The notes beneath the pieces were generated by a model that had not been told where the DNA came from, did no database searches, and worked only from the letters and a program-made list of their open reading frames with translations. DNA of 64,000 nucleotides from Microcyclospora pomicola (taxonomy: Eukaryota > Ascomycota > Dothideomycetes > Capnodiales): positions 992,001-1,056,000 of the forward strand of contig NHNY01000004.1 in NCBI GenBank assembly GCA_002786065.1, given 5' to 3'. Shown in pieces: positions 1-10,682 of this stretch; positions within the stretch are counted from its first letter, which is position 1, and each line of letters opens with the position of its first letter. Both the position numbers and the translations under genes were made by a program.

Positions 1-1
1 A

Positions 2-2629
2 ATGCATGCTCTTACTTGCGCGGCATTGGGCAACTACTTCGTGTTACGCAAGGCATGGCCCAATGTTGAGCAACTTGCACGTCGCGCGATTGAGCAGACC
101 GAGGTCAATGCTGTAGCTAGTGACGGCTGGTACTTGTTGGCGAAAAAGGAGCACTACGAAGGAAACATGGCTAAAGCCTCGGAATACTACACAAAAGCAG
201 ACCAGGCTCGGGGAGGTGACGAGAAGGGATATTTGCCGGCGAAATTCGGCGCTGCCCAGCTCAAAACATTGATGGGAGACTATGATGGCGCCAAGTTTAG
301 GCTAGACAAGATTGCCACCGCAAGTAAGAATATGGAGGCAATGACTCTGTTGGGTATACTGCACGCCGAGGATGTCTTTACGAATCAAGCAGCAGGCACA
401 AAAGAGGACAAAAGCCTGGAGCAGAAAAAAGCCATCGCGCTATTGGAGCAGGTCCGAGTGGCATGGAAAGACCCTAAGAAGAAAATGTCACCCGACTCTG
501 CTGTGCTGCTGAATTTGGCTCGACTGTATGAGGCGGAGCAGCCCGAGAAAGCACTCATATGCCTGCTGCAAGTGGAGCAAATGGAGCTTTCTGATGTGAC
601 TGCTGCTGAACTCCCGAAGAATGTGACAGATGAAGCTGAGCTGCAACAACACAAGCGAGAGCTGCTGAACCCCCAGCTACTCAACAACATTGGCTGCTTC
701 CGTTTCCAGGCTGAAAGATACCAACAGGCGCGAGATGATTTTCAAGCAGCGCTCAATGCGTGTGTAAAGTTGAAGGAGAGCGATAAAAACATTGACACGG
801 ATGCCTTGGTAACCACGATCATGTACAATCTGGCCAGAACGAACGAGGCTGGTGGTCTCCACGACGAGGCCAAAAACATATATTCTGGTCTACTGGAGCG
901 ACACCCCGAATATGTGGATGCTAGCACGCGTCTTGCATACATCGCCTTTCAGTCGAGTCAAGCAGAAGGGGCCCACGCGATTCAACAGCTCATGGCCTCA
1001 GATCCGTCTAACCTCGAGGTTCGAAGCTTGTATGGTTGGTTTATCAACCGGACGAAGAAGCCGACCGGCCATCTCAATGAAGATCAAGAGCAACGGCACT
1101 ACAAGCATACGCTCCAGAACTTTGACAAGCATGACATGTACTCGCTCATTGGTATGGGTAATTTGCACCTCGCGGTAGCCAGAGAAATGCCACGCAACAC
1201 AGACCAAGAGAAGGAGCGAAGATCGAAGACATTCATGCGTGCGGTAGAGTTCTTCGACAAGGTCTTGACACTAGACCCCAGGAATGCTTTTGCAGCACAA
1301 GGTTTAGGTATCGCTATGATAGAGGACAAACGCGACACTGGTGCAGGAATTCAGATCTTTTCCAAGGTGCGAGAAAGTATCAAAGGCTTCAGTGCAAGCG
1401 TTCATCTCAACCTGGGACATGTATTTGCTGAGACGAAGCAATGGAGCCGTTCTATTGAGAATTACGAGCTTGCACTTGTCAAGTCCAAGGATCGCGATGG
1501 GAAAGGTCCCGATCCACAGATCATGGCATGCCTCGGCCGTGTCTGGCTCATGCGAGGCCGTCAAGAAAAGTCCTTGGAAGCGTATAAGACATCCCTCGAC
1601 TATTCGACTCAAGCCCTTGAACTCAGCCCACAGAACATCAAGTTCAAGTTCAACGTGGCATTTGTTCAGATTCAGCTTGCACAGCAGCTCAACTCGCTAC
1701 CTGAGGCTCAAAGGACTCTGCAAGACGTGGAACACGCCAGCGAGGGCCTTGATGCGGCGATTGACGCATTCACTGAGATTGCAGCAAGCCCTAACCCGCC
1801 TTTCCCTAAGGGTGACCTCGAGCAGCGTGCGAACATGGGCAGAAATACCATGAAAAGACAACTCGCAAGCGCTCTCGAACGTCAAAAGGAATATGAACGG
1901 AAGAACGCTGACAAGCTTGAGGAGGCGCGAAGGCGACGAGAGGAAGAGATCAAGAAGCGCGAAGAGGAAAAGCGTATTGCTGCGGAAAAGGCTGCCGCTG
2001 AACGGCGCCAGATCGCTGAAGAGCGGGAAAAGATCGCACAGGAGGACCGTGAATTCATCCAGCGCCGACTCGAAGAAGAAAAAGAGCGTGAGGAGGCTGA
2101 GTATACAACGGACGCGGAGACGGGCGAGCGCAAGAGGCGCGAGAAGAAACCGAGAGAGAAGCGGCAAAAGCGCAAAAAGAAGGGTGAAGACTCGGACACA
2201 GAGGCGGAGGCTAGCGAGGTCGAAGGCGGTAGTGGCAAGAAAGGCCGAAGCAGACGTACAAGCACAACACCTGGCTCAGGAAGTGAAGGCGAAGCACCGC
2301 GTCGCAAGAAGAAGAGAAAGCTCGAACGCAAGGGTCAGGCTGTGAAAAGCTCGAAGTACAAGTCGTCTGAGATGATCGAGGATTCGGACGAAGACGACGG
2401 TGTCGTGCCTAACGATGCGACCGCAACTGACGAGAGGATGATCGATGAAGGAGATGAGGAGGAAGAAGTCGTGTCCAGAACAGCTCAGAGGAAGAAGCCG
2501 GCCCGGGTTCTGGACGACGAAGACGAAGAGGAGGAAGAGGAAGTAGAAGCTGAGGCCAATGGGCATGTGTCGATGGAGGACGCAGAAGTCACTACCGCTG
2601 GCGACGATGCGCATGGCGGAGACCTTTGA
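2..2629 (+). CDS. CTR9: RNA polymerase II-associated Paf1 complex subunit Ctr9 (5' end outside window)
   Basis: The visible 875 residues are the C-terminal part of Ctr9, the TPR scaffold of the Paf1 complex, which travels with RNA polymerase II and supports histone H2B ubiquitylation and H3K4/K36 methylation. Repeated TPR-like helical pairs fill residues 1 to about 600 (for example around the LLNPQLLNNIGCF and VHLNLGHVFAE stretches). They are followed by a long charged coiled coil rich in E, K and R (about 620-700) and a very acidic, lysine-rich tail (about 700-875), the standard order in this family. Fungal Ctr9 is usually about 1,100-1,250 residues, so roughly the first 300 lie upstream of the window; the ATG at base 2 is probably internal. 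No intron is needed in the visible part. Family assignment is secure; the true start cannot be seen. Confidence 0.93.
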   Translation: MHALTCAALGNYFVLRKAWPNVEQLARRAIEQTEVNAVASDGWYLLAKKEHYEGNMAKASEYYTKADQARGGDEKGYLPAKFGAAQLKTLMGDYDGAKFRLDKIATASKNMEAMTLLGILHAEDVFTNQAAGTKEDKSLEQKKAIALLEQVRVAWKDPKKKMSPDSAVLLNLARLYEAEQPEKALICLLQVEQMELSDVTAAELPKNVTDEAELQQHKRELLNPQLLNNIGCFRFQAERYQQARDDFQAALNACVKLKESDKNIDTDALVTTIMYNLARTNEAGGLHDEAKNIYSGLLERHPEYVDASTRLAYIAFQSSQAEGAHAIQQLMASDPSNLEVRSLYGWFINRTKKPTGHLNEDQEQRHYKHTLQNFDKHDMYSLIGMGNLHLAVAREMPRNTDQEKERRSKTFMRAVEFFDKVLTLDPRNAFAAQGLGIAMIEDKRDTGAGIQIFSKVRESIKGFSASVHLNLGHVFAETKQWSRSIENYELALVKSKDRDGKGPDPQIMACLGRVWLMRGRQEKSLEAYKTSLDYSTQALELSPQNIKFKFNVAFVQIQLAQQLNSLPEAQRTLQDVEHASEGLDAAIDAFTEIAASPNPPFPKGDLEQRANMGRNTMKRQLASALERQKEYERKNADKLEEARRRREEEIKKREEEKRIAAEKAAAERRQIAEEREKIAQEDREFIQRRLEEEKEREEAEYTTDAETGERKRREKKPREKRQKRKKKGEDSDTEAEASEVEGGSGKKGRSRRTSTTPGSGSEGEAPRRKKKRKLERKGQAVKSSKYKSSEMIEDSDEDDGVVPNDATATDERMIDEGDEEEEVVSRTAQRKKPARVLDDEDEEEEEEVEAEANGHVSMEDAEVTTAGDDAHGGDL

Positions 2630-3004
2630 GAACGATTTCGACATTGTTGTAGTTCTAGACAGCATAGCAGCAAGGCGTCTGGGAGACCTTCAACGGGTTT
2701 GGCACGCTCGTCGTCCTGGCTCAAAAGTAGCGCTGCGATCATGTATATCAGCTTAGAATTCCAATCATAATGCCAGCATATTATTCCCGATCGTTTCACT
2801 GCAAGCCATGTCTCAAATGTACTGTGTCATACCAGGTGATACAGCTCCGGACCTTGATTGCTACCGCAGTATTTCCGGAAAGTCTGGGGTAGAGCTCCGG
2901 CAACGCAGAACCACTAGCTTACTGCCACACTTGACTTCACATGTATAACTACTCGACCGAGAGTATCCCATCATGTTTCTACCCTCGCAAGCACTCCATC
3001 GGAC
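2630..3004. other. Intergenic: CTR9 3' region and dehydratase promoter
   Basis: This 375-base stretch separates two genes on the same strand. It must hold the CTR9 3' end and the promoter of the next gene. I see no ORF or repeat worth naming. Confidence 0.6.
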
Positions 3005-4184
3005 ATGGCGACTCTCGCAAGATCAATGCGAGCCCAATGGCTTCGACCGGTGAGGAGTCTCGCAAGAAGTCCAGCAATTGGCTCCACAAGATGCAACTCC
3101 AGCTTCGCACATCTCGAGCAAGAGATGAAACAGCGCAAGATCCAACCGATCTTTGACGATCTTACGCCCCAGCAGTCTTACCGTCTCGATGTCTCGCTGT
3201 CCGACTTCCTCCCGGATACAAACCCTCCAACTCTGTTACCTCCTCCAGGACAAACGCTTCCCATCCCACATCATCTGATATACTTCGAGCCCACCAAGCG
3301 CGCGAATCAGATGCTTGCGGATGGCACGAATCCGGATCAGAGTCCTGGAGATCCGTTTGTAAGGCGTATGTGGGCTGGCGGGAGAGTGCTATACAACCAC
3401 AGCAATCCCCTAGTCCTTGACGCCGGACGAGGTGTTTGCGCCGAGTTCATTCGATCGGTGGTCGTCAAGGGCAAGGAAGGGGAAGAAAAGCTGTTTGTTT
3501 CGATCGAGAGGCGCCTGGCCAAGGCGACTACGGACGAGCTGAAAGCTTTAGCCTCCGCGACCAAGGATGAGACGGCGAAGGAAACGCTCGAACATCGCGT
3601 GCGGCAGCGACTCTGGAGAGATCGCGAGGAAGACTTCGGCCCATGCAGTATCGTTGAAACCAGGAATATCGTCTTTATGCGTGCCCGATCGAAAGAGCAG
3701 GCTGCCGCCGAGATTGCGAAAGCGAAGGGCAAGATCTTGAAGCCGCAGCACACCCCGGACTTCTCACATACCATCATACCAGACCCGAAACTGCTATTCC
3801 GATTCTCTGCGCTCACGTTCAATGCGCATGCGATTCATCTCGATCCGCAGTATGCACGAGAGGTCGAGCAACATCGCGATCTCCTGTTCCATGGCCCGAT
3901 GAGCTATGTCTTCCTGGTCACGATCCTACAGCAACAACTGCAGAAGCAAGGGAACGAGGTCATCAAGGCTGTGGAGTACCGGAATATCGCGCCTCTGTAT
4001 TGCAACGAGCAAGTCACCTTTTGCGGGACCAAGACGGGTGATGGGAAATATGAGGTTTGGGCACAGACGCCGGAAGGTAAGTGTTGTCCATCAGTCCGAT
4101 CAGCTGACAGCCGTCGTTTGCTAACCATGCTTTCTTCCAGGAGGGATCGCCGTCAAAGGTACCGTCACTACACAGCAGGCCTGA
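3005..4184 (+). CDS. HTD2: Mitochondrial 3-hydroxyacyl-thioester dehydratase (HTD2/MaoC-like hot-dog protein)
   Basis: Two exons: 3005-4076 and 4141-4184. The 64-nt intron has a GTAAGT donor and TTCCAG acceptor; splicing joins ..TPE to GGIAVKGTVTTQQA and a stop, and the phase fits exactly (371 aa). The first about 35 residues are rich in R, S and A with no acidic residues, which looks like a mitochondrial presequence. The body contains MWAGGRVLYNHSNPL and FNAHAIHLDPQYA, followed by HGPMSYVFLVTILQQ, the motifs of the FAS1-like/MaoC dehydratases. Known members remove water from 3-hydroxyacyl-ACP in mitochondrial type II fatty acid synthesis, which feeds lipoate production; a CoA hydratase role is an alternative. 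Unspliced, the frame runs on to 4276 with a non-homologous tail, so the intron matters. Confidence 0.85.
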
Positions 4185-4833
4185 GCTGCTATTCCTACTA
4201 CTGCTACTTCCATCGAAACGAGAATCACCCAAAGCGCAATCCATTAATGTCATTATCCTGCCTGGTACATACGTGACTAGACCTGTAGCTATATTTTGTT
4301 TCTCAAGCGCTGTTACAAAATGTGCCACATCATCGTATGCCTGATGAAAGTGATGCCCAAGAGTCCTGATTGAAGTAGGGTCCGTCGTGGATTAAGTCTA
4401 GCACTCTGGAGTTTGTCAATGTAATTTACGCCGTAATATCTGGCGCGGTCACATTATGCTAAATTCTTTGGGGTTCACACATTATATATTTGAGGCAAAG
4501 ATCAAGATAATTATGATAGACTAATGAGCAGGGCTTTGATTTCCAGCCGCTCTCCGCTCGCGGTGCTGAACTCTCTGCGTGTGTCCAGCGTGGTGCAAAA
4601 ATGCTTCGGTCTATACCAGATGAGTCCTCGGATACTGTCGAGATGGATAGGTTTCGTGCTGAACTACTTGGCTCAAAATGGCTGAGAGAAAGTATTCTCA
4701 GCCACTGAACGGGCCAAGAGTGAAAAGGCAGCGCAGTGTCGTATGGTTTATGCTTTGTTGTAGGAGCTGATCATTCCAAGTAGAGTTGCATCGCACGACG
4801 CAGGTGCTGTGATATCCTTCTTCCAGAACGTTC
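4185..4833. other. Intergenic, convergent genes
   Basis: About 650 bases between the 3' ends of the dehydratase (plus) and the first mucin-like gene (minus). The sequence is locally AT-rich around 4420-4520. I see no gene or clear repeat. Confidence 0.6.
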
Positions 4834-5934
4834 CTAGCGAGATACGATCGATTCGACGACTGGAACATCTGCCTGCGTCTCAGGTCGAGGAGGAGTCAGA
4901 GCACGGGTGGTATCTGCTTCAACTTCTGCCTTTGCGCTGCGCAAATCACCCTCGAGTTCTGCAAGCGGAGTGCTGTCAACCTCGTGAAGTTTCCCTTCAC
5001 CTTTCAACTCATGCAAGATACCCTTACTGTCGAGCTCCACGCGTCCTCGACCCTCGCCTGGCAATTCTGCTTTCTCATAGATCCCTCCGTTCTGATCTGG
5101 GACGGAGATTGAGTCTCGCTTGACTGCTCTTCGTCGACGTACGACCCAGAACACGCCGGCAGCAATCGCGATTGCTGCCGTTGAAGTGCCGACACCAATC
5201 CCCGCTTTCGCGCCAAAGGTAAGATTCTTGGTTGTGCTTGACGCGCTAGCGGATGGATAGATCGACGTGCTGGACGATGAGACGGATGACACTGCAGCAG
5301 GGAGCGAAGATGTCACATCAACAGATGTTGTGAGGGTATCACTAGTCTGCCAGTACAGCGTGATTGCATCCTCCGCTACAATAGCGGATGTCCTTGTTAA
5401 AGTGCTAATGCTGCTTATCATCACAGCGGTATAAAACATGCCATAACAACTATGGTCACTATAGAAGGTTAATGACCTTGGCCTCACATTAGCGTCGATA
5501 CAACTTGTTGCAGTAGGTCGAACTCACGTTGGGCAGCATGCAGCCGTCGTTATGGTGGCGGAATACTATCTCGTGTTTGTGGTATAACCCCGAGGACATA
5601 TCGAGCCAGGGGAGTATGTGAATTGTGGCACGATTGAGCTATTGGTCGTAATCGTGCTAGCGGGATAGCAGGTTGGGGTCTGTCCTCGGGTCACCCGGAA
5701 GGAGTCAGATAGGTCTCTGGCCCATAGGTCGAGACCTGGATCGTTGAAGAATGTACTGCCCTCACAATGGTAAGGGGGAACGAAGAGAGTTGTTAAGGCC
5801 GGTGTCACAGGGCCTCCAGCATCTCCCGCAGTCGTAGGGGATGACCTGGTTATAGTTCCTGTGCCTGTATCGCTCGTTGATGAAGAGATGACCACCTGAC
5901 GCTTGTCCAGAGCGAAGTTGTCAATTGCAACCAT
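4834..5934 (-). pseudogene. Mucin-like single-pass membrane protein, copy A, interrupted by an in-frame TAG
   Basis: Two exons on the minus strand: 5934-5528 and 5458-4834, with a 69-nt intron (GTGAGT..TATAG) at the same position and phase as in copy B. The combined frame has 344 codons but codon 123 (bases 5566-5568) is TAG. On both sides of the stop the frame still matches copy B: CPRGYTT before it, TTAACCPT and the following CYG..LYWQTSDT region after it. The C-terminal half has an S/T-rich stalk, a membrane segment (about residues 219-241, GIGVGTSTAAIAIAAGVFWVV), an RRRR stop-transfer and an acidic cytoplasmic tail. A 66-nt intron from a weak GTGCCA donor at SIV to the GATAG just at the stop would restore a frame, but it would delete the conserved YSPG-ICP-GY block, so I favour a recent nonsense change or a strain difference. 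The product, if whole, would be a WSC-like surface sensor of unknown ligand. Confidence 0.65.
5566..5568 (-). other. In-frame TAG inside copy A of the mucin-like pair
   Basis: Read on the minus strand the codons run ACG-AGA-TAG-TAT-TCC-GCC. The downstream codons continue the same reading frame and homology to copy B. This is the only break seen in the gene. Confidence 0.8.
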
Positions 5935-7386
5935 TTTGTCGACGGTACGTGCTACTTGAGTTGCTCGAGTCAGACTGCCTTTGTGGTCATCGATTTGACT
6001 GCGTGGTAGGCAACCGGAAGAGATTGTAGGTTCCCTACATCGAGATTAGTTCGGGGAAGAGAACATACACAAGAGCTGTTATCGTCATCAGTGACCCCGG
6101 ACAAGCATGCAGTCGAGCACGATCGCTGCAGACTCCGACTCGACGAGGTGTGGGCTCGTGCAGACCCATCCATTACCCTGTTGCGATTGAGGGTGTGAGC
6201 TAGACCTCAAATCCTTGCCTAAGCCTCCTGACAACAAAGTTAGCACTATATGGTCAGACGCGGGTGCATAGGCTCGATGGAAGGCCGTTTGGACAGGAGG
6301 ATGTCAGTCACGTATGACGGGGCCTTGTCCACAACTCACAATACGTCGAGGAAGAAAGTACAGAGATCCTCTCTACCCATCTGTCCTCGAAAGCTGCCGG
6401 CAATCGCGACAGGGCTCACCAGCACCAATATTGCTGAGGTCCAATCCGATGGGTGTCGAGACATTGACTTTGTGCACACAAAGTCAATCAACGGCGTTTG
6501 CTGCACTCCACTCCCACTGCTAGGTACACATCCCAGCTCTCCATACATGCACCTCACTGATGCCGTGCCAGCCCCTGTAGGCATGCCAGCATACCATTGG
6601 CAATGCATACATGTGATACGATAAGACCGCTTGTGAGGACGATGAAGGTTGCAGCTCGTGCTTGAGCAGGCGGTTGCGAAACAAGCTTTGGCAAAGCTAC
6701 TGCGCCTGTTTGTATGCAGCACGACGGGCGTGTAGCTCACATACACGTAGCGGTTCATGACGGGTCCATGACACGTTTACATGACTTCAAATGGGTTTCT
6801 CATGCCGTCAAGTTAAGGTCGTCTAATAGGAAGTCAAGAGCAGCATGTTGTCGGGACATCGGTATCGTGCCACAAGACACGCTCAGGATGCTGCAATGTA
6901 CGCAGCAATTTCTTGGTTAGACATGGACTGCTCACAACGGCTCACTCGCACGTCCATCGTCACCATCTGCACCGATCTCTAGTCGGATCCAGGCATCGTT
7001 ATCTGAGCTGCTAGGATCAGAACGCGGTTGCTGGCCGCATGTTCTACGAAGCCAGAGTTACCTGGTATGTACCTGCATGAGACCCATGACTTTGGGAAAG
7101 CATAATGCCACCAGACTCGGTCTGGTCTGTAACATCGAAGATCGAGGAGAAGAGGATGTGCTAGCACCCCAGAAGCATGGCCTAACGCTTACTGTGATCG
7201 GCATCGCACCAGGCTTCGGCATTTGCTGCCAACCTAAGGATATATTTGCGTACACTGGTTCCGACAACGTCCGTGATATGTGTACCAAGGTTCTTATCAT
7301 TCAGCTCCGAGTAGCGGAGGGAGGTATCACACCCCTAGGGTTTCTATCGTATCAGCAGAATGCTTCGCCGTCATTATGATATCTAG
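5935..7386. other. Intergenic between the two mucin-like genes
   Basis: About 1.45 kb holding the 5' region of copy A and the 3' region of copy B. It contains a perfect inverted repeat (6463-6488) and a short block (about 6575-6621) that resembles sequence upstream of copy B. Overlapping short frames on both strands have no recognisable protein content. Confidence 0.6.
6463..6488. promoter_or_regulatory. Perfect 12-bp inverted repeat upstream of mucin-like copy A
   Basis: The left arm ATTGACTTTGTG (6463-6474) is the exact reverse complement of the right arm CACAAAGTCAAT (6477-6488), with two bases, CA, between. It lies about 530 bases upstream of the copy A start codon. A dimeric transcription factor site or a cruciform/hairpin are both possible; nothing in the sequence decides between them. 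Confidence 0.55.
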
Positions 7387-8647
7387 CTACTTGTTAGGTG
7401 GAGGCTCAGCCTCGTCTATTGACGCCGACCGGACGAGAGAGTATCCACGTTCATTATTACTTCCTTCGAGCTCAGATCTCGGGCTACCCAGATCGCCCAC
7501 GAGCTCCGAGAACTCAGCACTGCCAGCCTCCGCCGGACGGCCCATCCCATGTACTTCGTGCAGATCATATTTGCCGTCGACCTCAGATAGGCGGGAGCTG
7601 TCACGGGGATACCACGCTTTATCTTCATAGGCTGCGTCCTGGGGTACGACTTCGCCTTTTCTAGCTCTTTTCCGTCGGCGCATGAACAGAAGCAATGCAG
7701 CTACAATTCCCATTGTAGCAACAGCAGCGCCGACACCAATACCCGCGCCAGCTCCAGCTGAGAGTTTTGATGTTGGACCAAGACTCTGAGATGATATGGC
7801 TGTGGATGCCGTTGTTGTTGCCGCTGTTGATGTAGCTAATGATGCTGCCGTCGCCGTAGTCGTTGATGTAGCACTTAGCAGGAGGGATGTCGACCCGATC
7901 GAATCAGTGGGCAAAGAGGATGTTGAGGACACATCTACCGAGCTGGATGCTGAGCTTGTGCTCGACGTTGCTGCCGTCGATGTAGCACCAGATGTTATGG
8001 ACGTGGAACCAGTCGAAGCAGTGGAAGAAGCTTGTGCTAACGTCGACAATGCGCTTGCCGAGGAAGATACTGAACTGGTACTCGATGAGGTGGTGGTCGC
8101 GATATCGCTCGCCTGCCAAAATAGATATATCGCAGGGGCTATGATTGTAGCTTCAGCGAACGTTGTAGTTATGGAATCGTTCAGCAAAGTCGCGGTGGCG
8201 CTGAATCCTCCGGTGCAGGCTTCGCCCGAGAAAAAGAAATCTCTACGCAAGTCAGCGAAGGCTATCTTTCACTTCTTCCGAGGGTTCTCACGTTGGACAG
8301 CATGGTGCAACCGTGGTGTAATCTGCTGCAGCGATTGTTGTATCATAGTTGCCAATTGTCGCTTGCCCTTGTGAGTATCCCCATGGACATATCAATCCAG
8401 GCGAGTAGGTTACCACAAGGTCAGACGCCGAGGATGCATCGGTGGGTTGAGGATAGCATGAGGACGTTTGATCTCGGAAGATGGTGGTCGCGGTGTAGCT
8501 ACCATCGCTGCTGAAGGAGAGCAGATCGCTGCCACCCGGGGCTAGGGTGTAAGTATTGTCCAAGCATTGCGGAGGTGGAGTGAAGGTCGTTGTCAGAGGT
8601 ATCACAGTGTAGTATTCTGGTGCAAGAACTGTGCCCGCATCGCCCAT
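7387..8647 (-). CDS. Mucin-like single-pass membrane protein, copy B
   Basis: Two exons on the minus strand: 8647-8292 and 8242-7387, joined by a 49-nt intron (GTGAGA..GCGTAG), giving 403 aa. The start is the first in-frame ATG (MGDAGTVLAPEYY); the frame is open further upstream but without an ATG, and a separate short upstream exon cannot be excluded. The N-terminal about 165 residues carry Cys-containing motifs (PPPQCLD, SCYPQP, YSPGLICPWGY, PCCPT) shared with copy A. Next comes a long S/T/A-rich, probably O-glycosylated stalk, one membrane helix (about 284-308, GAGIGVGAAVATMGIVAALLL), an RRRKRARK stop-transfer and an acidic tail of about 90 residues. No classical signal peptide is visible. 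The architecture resembles fungal WSC/MID-type wall-stress sensors, but no WSC domain is present; function unknown. Confidence 0.75.
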
Positions 8648-10682
8648 GATGTTGTCGGCGGACGACTTCCAGATCAATGTCGGTGACGGTATGATATGGA
8701 GGACGAGCGGGTGGTGAAGGAAGCCATTGCCAGGGACGAACAGCGATGAGAAAATGCATACTACGCCGATCCTCTCCTCCGATGACCCAGATCCATGTAT
8801 ACTTAGCACTGAAGTGGATGCCCTCGCTCAAGACTTGCGCTGGCGAGACACAGCCCGTTGTGGCTGTAGAGTTTCCATACGGCAGCATGAAGGTTCGCTC
8901 TTAGACATGTTTGGGACCGTGCGACTGCACAATAGCCCCACCGCATACATCAGTGGGAGCCCCAAGACCTAGGTAGAATTGGCTTCTTGAAAGACTCGAT
9001 ACAAGCTACGATACTTGTAGGTTGCCACCAGTACTGTGCGCTTGGTGTTTCCTGAAAGCCGGATTGATCCTACAGATTGAGGCCATTGTCTTACCAGATG
9101 AGTGGGTTCTGTATGCCGCACCCCATCGTTGACATCGACGTCAACGCATTGAAATGCACATTTGGCGCGGGTGTTGTCAATTGCGGCGTACCTTGTCGAT
9201 ATGCCGACACACCATTGGTGGATACAGATGTGATACGACAACAGACTTTACCACCTGCATGGCGATCAGCACAACCAACATCTTCGCTTCGGGACAGATC
9301 GTGATTGGGCGTACAGCATGGGACGTCGGCGCATCGCATGCAGTAGTTAAACATGAAGCCAGCCCAGGTAAGTTACCTTATGGATGGATGCTGAAGGTGC
9401 CATAGAGTAACGGCCGTGAACTGCCTCGACAATCCTCCTTCGACATCACTGCAAGAGTGCTTCGTGACGAGCAACTGGCCGACTCATCTGAGCGCGAAAA
9501 AAGTACTGGAGATGAAGCTGCAAGAGTGGCACAGCCCCCCTAGTCTGAAGATGCAGTCGGCATGCGAGATTGAGCAAAGGTAAAGGCACGAGGTTCCGGG
9601 CGATCGGGCCGTGATGGTGGCACGGCATGCTTGCATGGCATGGCCACCAAACACGTGCATTCGGAGTGAGACTTCACTCTCCACGAAAGATGAAGCGCCC
9701 TCACTATCTAGACCTATGGGCATGCCTAGGATTGCTGAGTACCTTGTGTGGCCTTCATGATGGTCCATGACCGAACCTACCTCTGCGCAGGACGCCAATG
9801 ACTCTCCTGCTCGATGGGACTGCGTACCCGTCACTTTCTCCGTCCTATGGAGATGGCTGATGAGAATCGTCCTACGAGCCGCGTGAGCGAGCGATGGATA
9901 CTTCTGGGCTCTATCACGATCCCCCTCGAGTTTGTATCATTGAGCAGGGTGGAACGTTTGGAAACATGAAGCTTGGTAGGTATTCAAAAGATATGACGGC
10001 AGAACCGTCCCAAACTGAAGTCCACATCGCGAAACGGCAAAGAGGAGAGCAGCAGCAAAGACTATTTGTACTCATACCTTCAGTCTCAGTAAGGTAGATA
10101 TGTACCTGGCATCTATCCAAAAACCGAACGAACAACAGCAAAAAGGTCATATCGCTGTCTCGCTTCCTCGCTGGCGCTCATATGTACACGTCCACACGTT
10201 CCACTCCATCGAAATCGCTCTCCCCACTCTGCGCAAAAAGTGTGTGTATATACGCGGCGGTCAAAAACCGCCTGCCTCGCAGGACATCAGAACACAAATA
10301 AGCTATTAGTCGCAAGTAAGGAAGGACGCAGAAAAGCTACACATAGCGTTGTGGGGCCTTTTCGCTCCCGGACATGAATCCCTCCGCCAGGCATGAATTC
10401 CTTTTCACTGGCAACCTCCTATAAAACCCAATCATGCCTCACTGGCCTGGTGGAACTCTCGATGATATTCCTCGCTATCGGGGGTATCAGGCTCGCAGCA
10501 CCAAATGCATCCTCCCCCCTTTTGGTGACATGACGTTTCGTGACGCTTCGTAGCTCTCTTCCTCTGCCAACCTCCTTTGGGCGTTATAGTCTTTGCAGAC
10601 CAATCATCAATGCGAGGAAGCGACTGAGAGAGAGAGGCCGCATTCATTGATGGATAAACGAAACAAACACTCCTCTGGCTTT
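8648..10682. other. Intergenic, 2.0 kb, between mucin-like copy B and the RFX gene
   Basis: This holds the 5' region of copy B and the 3' end of the RFX gene. It contains an imperfect TTGAC..GTCAA palindrome (9128-9145) and a block (about 9190-9238) similar to one upstream of copy A. Short open frames here overlap one another and lack recognisable domains. Confidence 0.6.
9128..9145. promoter_or_regulatory. Imperfect palindrome upstream of mucin-like copy B
   Basis: GTTGAC (9128-9133) and GTCAAC (9140-9145) are exact reverse complements six bases apart. The site lies about 480 bases upstream of the copy B start codon, a position like that of the TTGAC..GTCAA palindrome upstream of copy A. 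Confidence 0.4.
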
